Positions 62,168-64,000 of a stretch of DNA of 64,000 bases are shown here, piece after piece. The stretch's first letter is position 1, and every line of letters starts with the position of its first letter. Source of the DNA: Steroidobacter agaridevorans (lineage in GTDB: Bacteria; Pseudomonadota; Gammaproteobacteria; Steroidobacterales; Steroidobacteraceae); NCBI RefSeq assembly GCF_009932555.1, contig NZ_BLJO01000004.1:1-64000 (forward strand). The letters are read 5' to 3'. Both the position numbers and the translations under genes were made by a program. The notes beneath the pieces were generated by a model. It had not been told where the DNA came from. It saw nothing but the letters and a program-made list of their open reading frames with translations, and did no database searches.

Positions 62168-63493
62168 ATGATCAAGCTAAGGAAGGTTGTGATCGTGTCG
62201 GCCATGGCCATGGGCATGGCAGGCTCGCCGCTGGCAACATGGGCCGCGGAGGCCGGGGCGGACGAACAGCAGCGCAAGCTGGAAGCGCGAGTCGAAGAAC
62301 TGGAGCGACAACTGCGCGAGCTAACTCAAAAGACGTCGGGGGCACCCGCGACGACGGCCACGGTCGACACGCCCACTGTCCAGGCCAAGCCCATCACGCC
62401 GAATGCCATTGCCGGGACCCGCTTTCTCTACAGCGGCTTCGTCAAGCTCGATGCTCTGTGGTCCGACTATGAGGATGGCGAGATTGCCGACGGCAGCATC
62501 GGCCGCGATTTCTATCTACCATCGACCATCCCGGTCGGCGGCCTGGGCGAGGGTGTGGATTTCGATTCTCACATCAAACAGTCGCGTTTCATCTTCGGCA
62601 CCGACACGGACCTGGCCGGCGGCGGACTGTTGTCGTCGCGACTGGAAGTGGACCTGTACGGCTCGGCGCTCGGCGATGAGCGGGCCACGAACACCTACGG
62701 CGTGCAGGTCCGGCACGCATACATTCAATACGGCCGGTGGCTGGTGGGCCAGACGTGGAGCAACTTCATGGATGCGACCACGTTGCCGGAGACGGCGGAC
62801 TTCATCGGCCCGACCGACGGCACGGTCTTCGTGCGCGAGCCGATGGTTCGATACACGCTCGGCAACTGGTCGTTCTCGGCGGAGAATCCCGAGACCACCA
62901 TTACTCCGTTCGGCGGCGGCACGCGCATCGCTTCGGATGACAACAATATTCCCGATCTCACGGCGGCCTACACTTGGAAGCTCGGCCATGGAACGCTGCG
63001 TGCGGCGGCGCTGGTGCGTCAGTTGAAATATGAAACGACCGGCGTCGGCGCCGTGAACGACTCGACCCAGGGCGCGGCCTTGTCGCTGGCCGGCAAGATC
63101 AACTTCGGCAAGCACGATCTGCGCTTTGCCATCACCGGCGGCGACGGGCTCGGCCGCTACGTCGGCGTCAATTTTGCAAACGATGCCGTGTTGACGGCGG
63201 CGGGAGAATTGGAAACGATCTCGGGCTGGGCGGCATTCGCCGCCTGGCGCCAGGTCTGGAACGATCGGCTGCGCAGCACCTTGATGTTGTCGGCGTCGGA
63301 TTACGACAACGATGCGCGGCTGACCGGCGGCAACGCCAACAAGTCGAGCTGGTCCTGGGCCTTCAATACTTTTTATTCGCCGCTGGCGAAGCTCGATCTC
63401 GGTGTCGAGCTGCGCATCGCCGAGCGGGAGATCGAGAGCGGGGCGAGCGGTTCGATGCGCCGCCTGCACGCAGTCGCCCGCTATTCATTCTAG
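62168..63493 (+). CDS. DcaP-like trimeric outer-membrane porin
   Basis: A 441-residue porin. Signal peptide (about 1-27), a short coiled coil for trimerisation (33-55, QQRKLEARVEELERQLRELTQ), then a beta-barrel ending in the aromatic RLHAVARYSF. DcaP-type porins admit dicarboxylic acids. The ATG has AGGGGACGG upstream. It is 199 bp from the response-regulator start, divergent, and 43 bp before an MHS symporter in the same direction, so uptake of an organic acid through both is a fair inference. Confidence 0.9.
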   Translation: MIKLRKVVIVSAMAMGMAGSPLATWAAEAGADEQQRKLEARVEELERQLRELTQKTSGAPATTATVDTPTVQAKPITPNAIAGTRFLYSGFVKLDALWSDYEDGEIADGSIGRDFYLPSTIPVGGLGEGVDFDSHIKQSRFIFGTDTDLAGGGLLSSRLEVDLYGSALGDERATNTYGVQVRHAYIQYGRWLVGQTWSNFMDATTLPETADFIGPTDGTVFVREPMVRYTLGNWSFSAENPETTITPFGGGTRIASDDNNIPDLTAAYTWKLGHGTLRAAALVRQLKYETTGVGAVNDSTQGAALSLAGKINFGKHDLRFAITGGDGLGRYVGVNFANDAVLTAAGELETISGWAAFAAWRQVWNDRLRSTLMLSASDYDNDARLTGGNANKSSWSWAFNTFYSPLAKLDLGVELRIAEREIESGASGSMRRLHAVARYSF

Positions 63494-63536
63494 AAAGTAT
63501 TCATTCTGAAACGCTAAGTTCGGGCAGGGGAGAATC

Positions 63537-64000
63537 ATGGCCACCACACCACAGACGCTGTCGCACTCAACTGCGGGAGGCATCGACGGATCGCACCGGC
63601 GCGTGATTTTTGCGTCCTCGCTCGGCACCGTGTTCGAATGGTACGACTTCTATCTGTATGGCTCGTTGTCGGCCATCATTTCCAAGCAGTTCTTCTCCGG
63701 CGTCAATGAAACCACCGGTTTCATTTTCGCGCTGCTGGCGTTCGCCGCGGGCTTCTTCGTGCGGCCGTTCGGCGCGCTGGTGTTCGGCCGGCTCGGCGAC
63801 CTGATCGGTCGCAAGCACACCTTTCTCATCACCATCGTGATCATGGGCGCGTCGACCGCCATCGTCGGCATGTTGCCCAGTTATGCGGCCATCGGGGTCG
63901 CGGCGCCGATCGTTCTGATCGGCTTGCGCTTGTTACAAGGCCTCGCGCTCGGTGGCGAGTATGGCGGTGCGGCCACGTACGTCGCCGAGCATGCGCCCGA
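63537..64000 (+). CDS. MFS/MHS-family symporter, 3' end beyond the window
   Basis: The first 154 residues of a metabolite:H+ symporter-type transporter (family length about 430-550). Features: SLGTVFEWYDFYLYGSL (helix 1, classic MHS opening), GRLGDLIGRKHTFL (loop 2-3 motif) and GLRLLQGLALGGEYGG in helix 4. AGGGGAGA precedes the ATG. It follows the DcaP-like porin by 43 bp and is probably its inner-membrane partner. Known members import shikimate, proline/betaine, citrate or 2-oxoglutarate; the substrate here is unknown. Confidence 0.93.
   Translation, partial: MATTPQTLSHSTAGGIDGSHRRVIFASSLGTVFEWYDFYLYGSLSAIISKQFFSGVNETTGFIFALLAFAAGFFVRPFGALVFGRLGDLIGRKHTFLITIVIMGASTAIVGMLPSYAAIGVAAPIVLIGLRLLQGLALGGEYGGAATYVAEHAP

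Overview
The window looks like a chromosomal segment of a GC-rich, Gram-negative gammaproteobacterium. Its gene content (several large TonB-dependent receptors, a flavin-dependent halogenase, a RoxA-like di-haem protein, a PEP-CTERM protein, a CstA/YbdD pair, an RsuA-type pseudouridine synthase) suggests the Steroidobacteraceae/Nevskiales-Xanthomonadales neighbourhood. That placement is inference from gene types; there is no rRNA, tRNA or marker phylogeny here. I see no phage, plasmid or insertion-sequence genes and no CRISPR array.

Layout. 1-262 is a short GC-rich tandem repeat. 275-4522 is a divergent halogenase / TonB-receptor pair with a LacI-type operator candidate between them. 4698-7859 holds a YCII-family gene, an ECF42-type sigma factor and an ATP-dependent DNA ligase. 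8026-10739 has a PEP-CTERM protein, a DUF418 membrane protein and a rhomboid protease. 10947-18196 is two TonB receptors followed by a DUF885 lipoprotein. 18203-26107 is housekeeping and stress genes: GNAT, Shewanella-like phosphatase, SH3/TIGR04211-like protein, a redoxin-cytochrome-monooxygenase-like fusion, apt, ppa, a WYL regulator and DoxX. A 137-bp inverted-repeat element lies just upstream of the WYL gene.

26264-32970 carries an MFS transporter, a MacB/FtsX-type ABC exporter and a hydrolase-LuxR fusion followed by an AurF-like di-iron protein. 33015-35109 (minus strand) holds bactofilin, zinc-ribbon protein, histidine phosphatase and DUF1993. 35339-37976 is a two-subunit molybdenum hydroxylase. 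37981-41046 is CstA/YbdD plus a phosphatase. 41291-47920 has a double-glyoxalase protein with a histone-H1-like tail, FAH hydrolase, ketopantoate-reductase-like protein and a tightly overlapping aminotransferase / RNA methyltransferase / pseudouridine synthase run.

48195-57846 holds an AraC regulator, DUF2058, an LpxO-like hydroxylase, transaldolase, the RoxA-like protein, a 7TM diguanylate cyclase and a tail-anchored unknown. 57864-64000 is a probable carboxylate-sensing module: an SSS-domain hybrid kinase converging on a LuxR-type response regulator (CrbS/CrbR-like), followed by a DcaP-like porin and the start of an MHS-family symporter that runs off the window.

Many gene ends carry perfect GC-rich hairpins without a T tract; only two (4584-4615 on plus, 21128-21155 on minus) look like classical intrinsic terminators. 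Functional calls rest on motifs read by eye and on family knowledge; no database search was possible.
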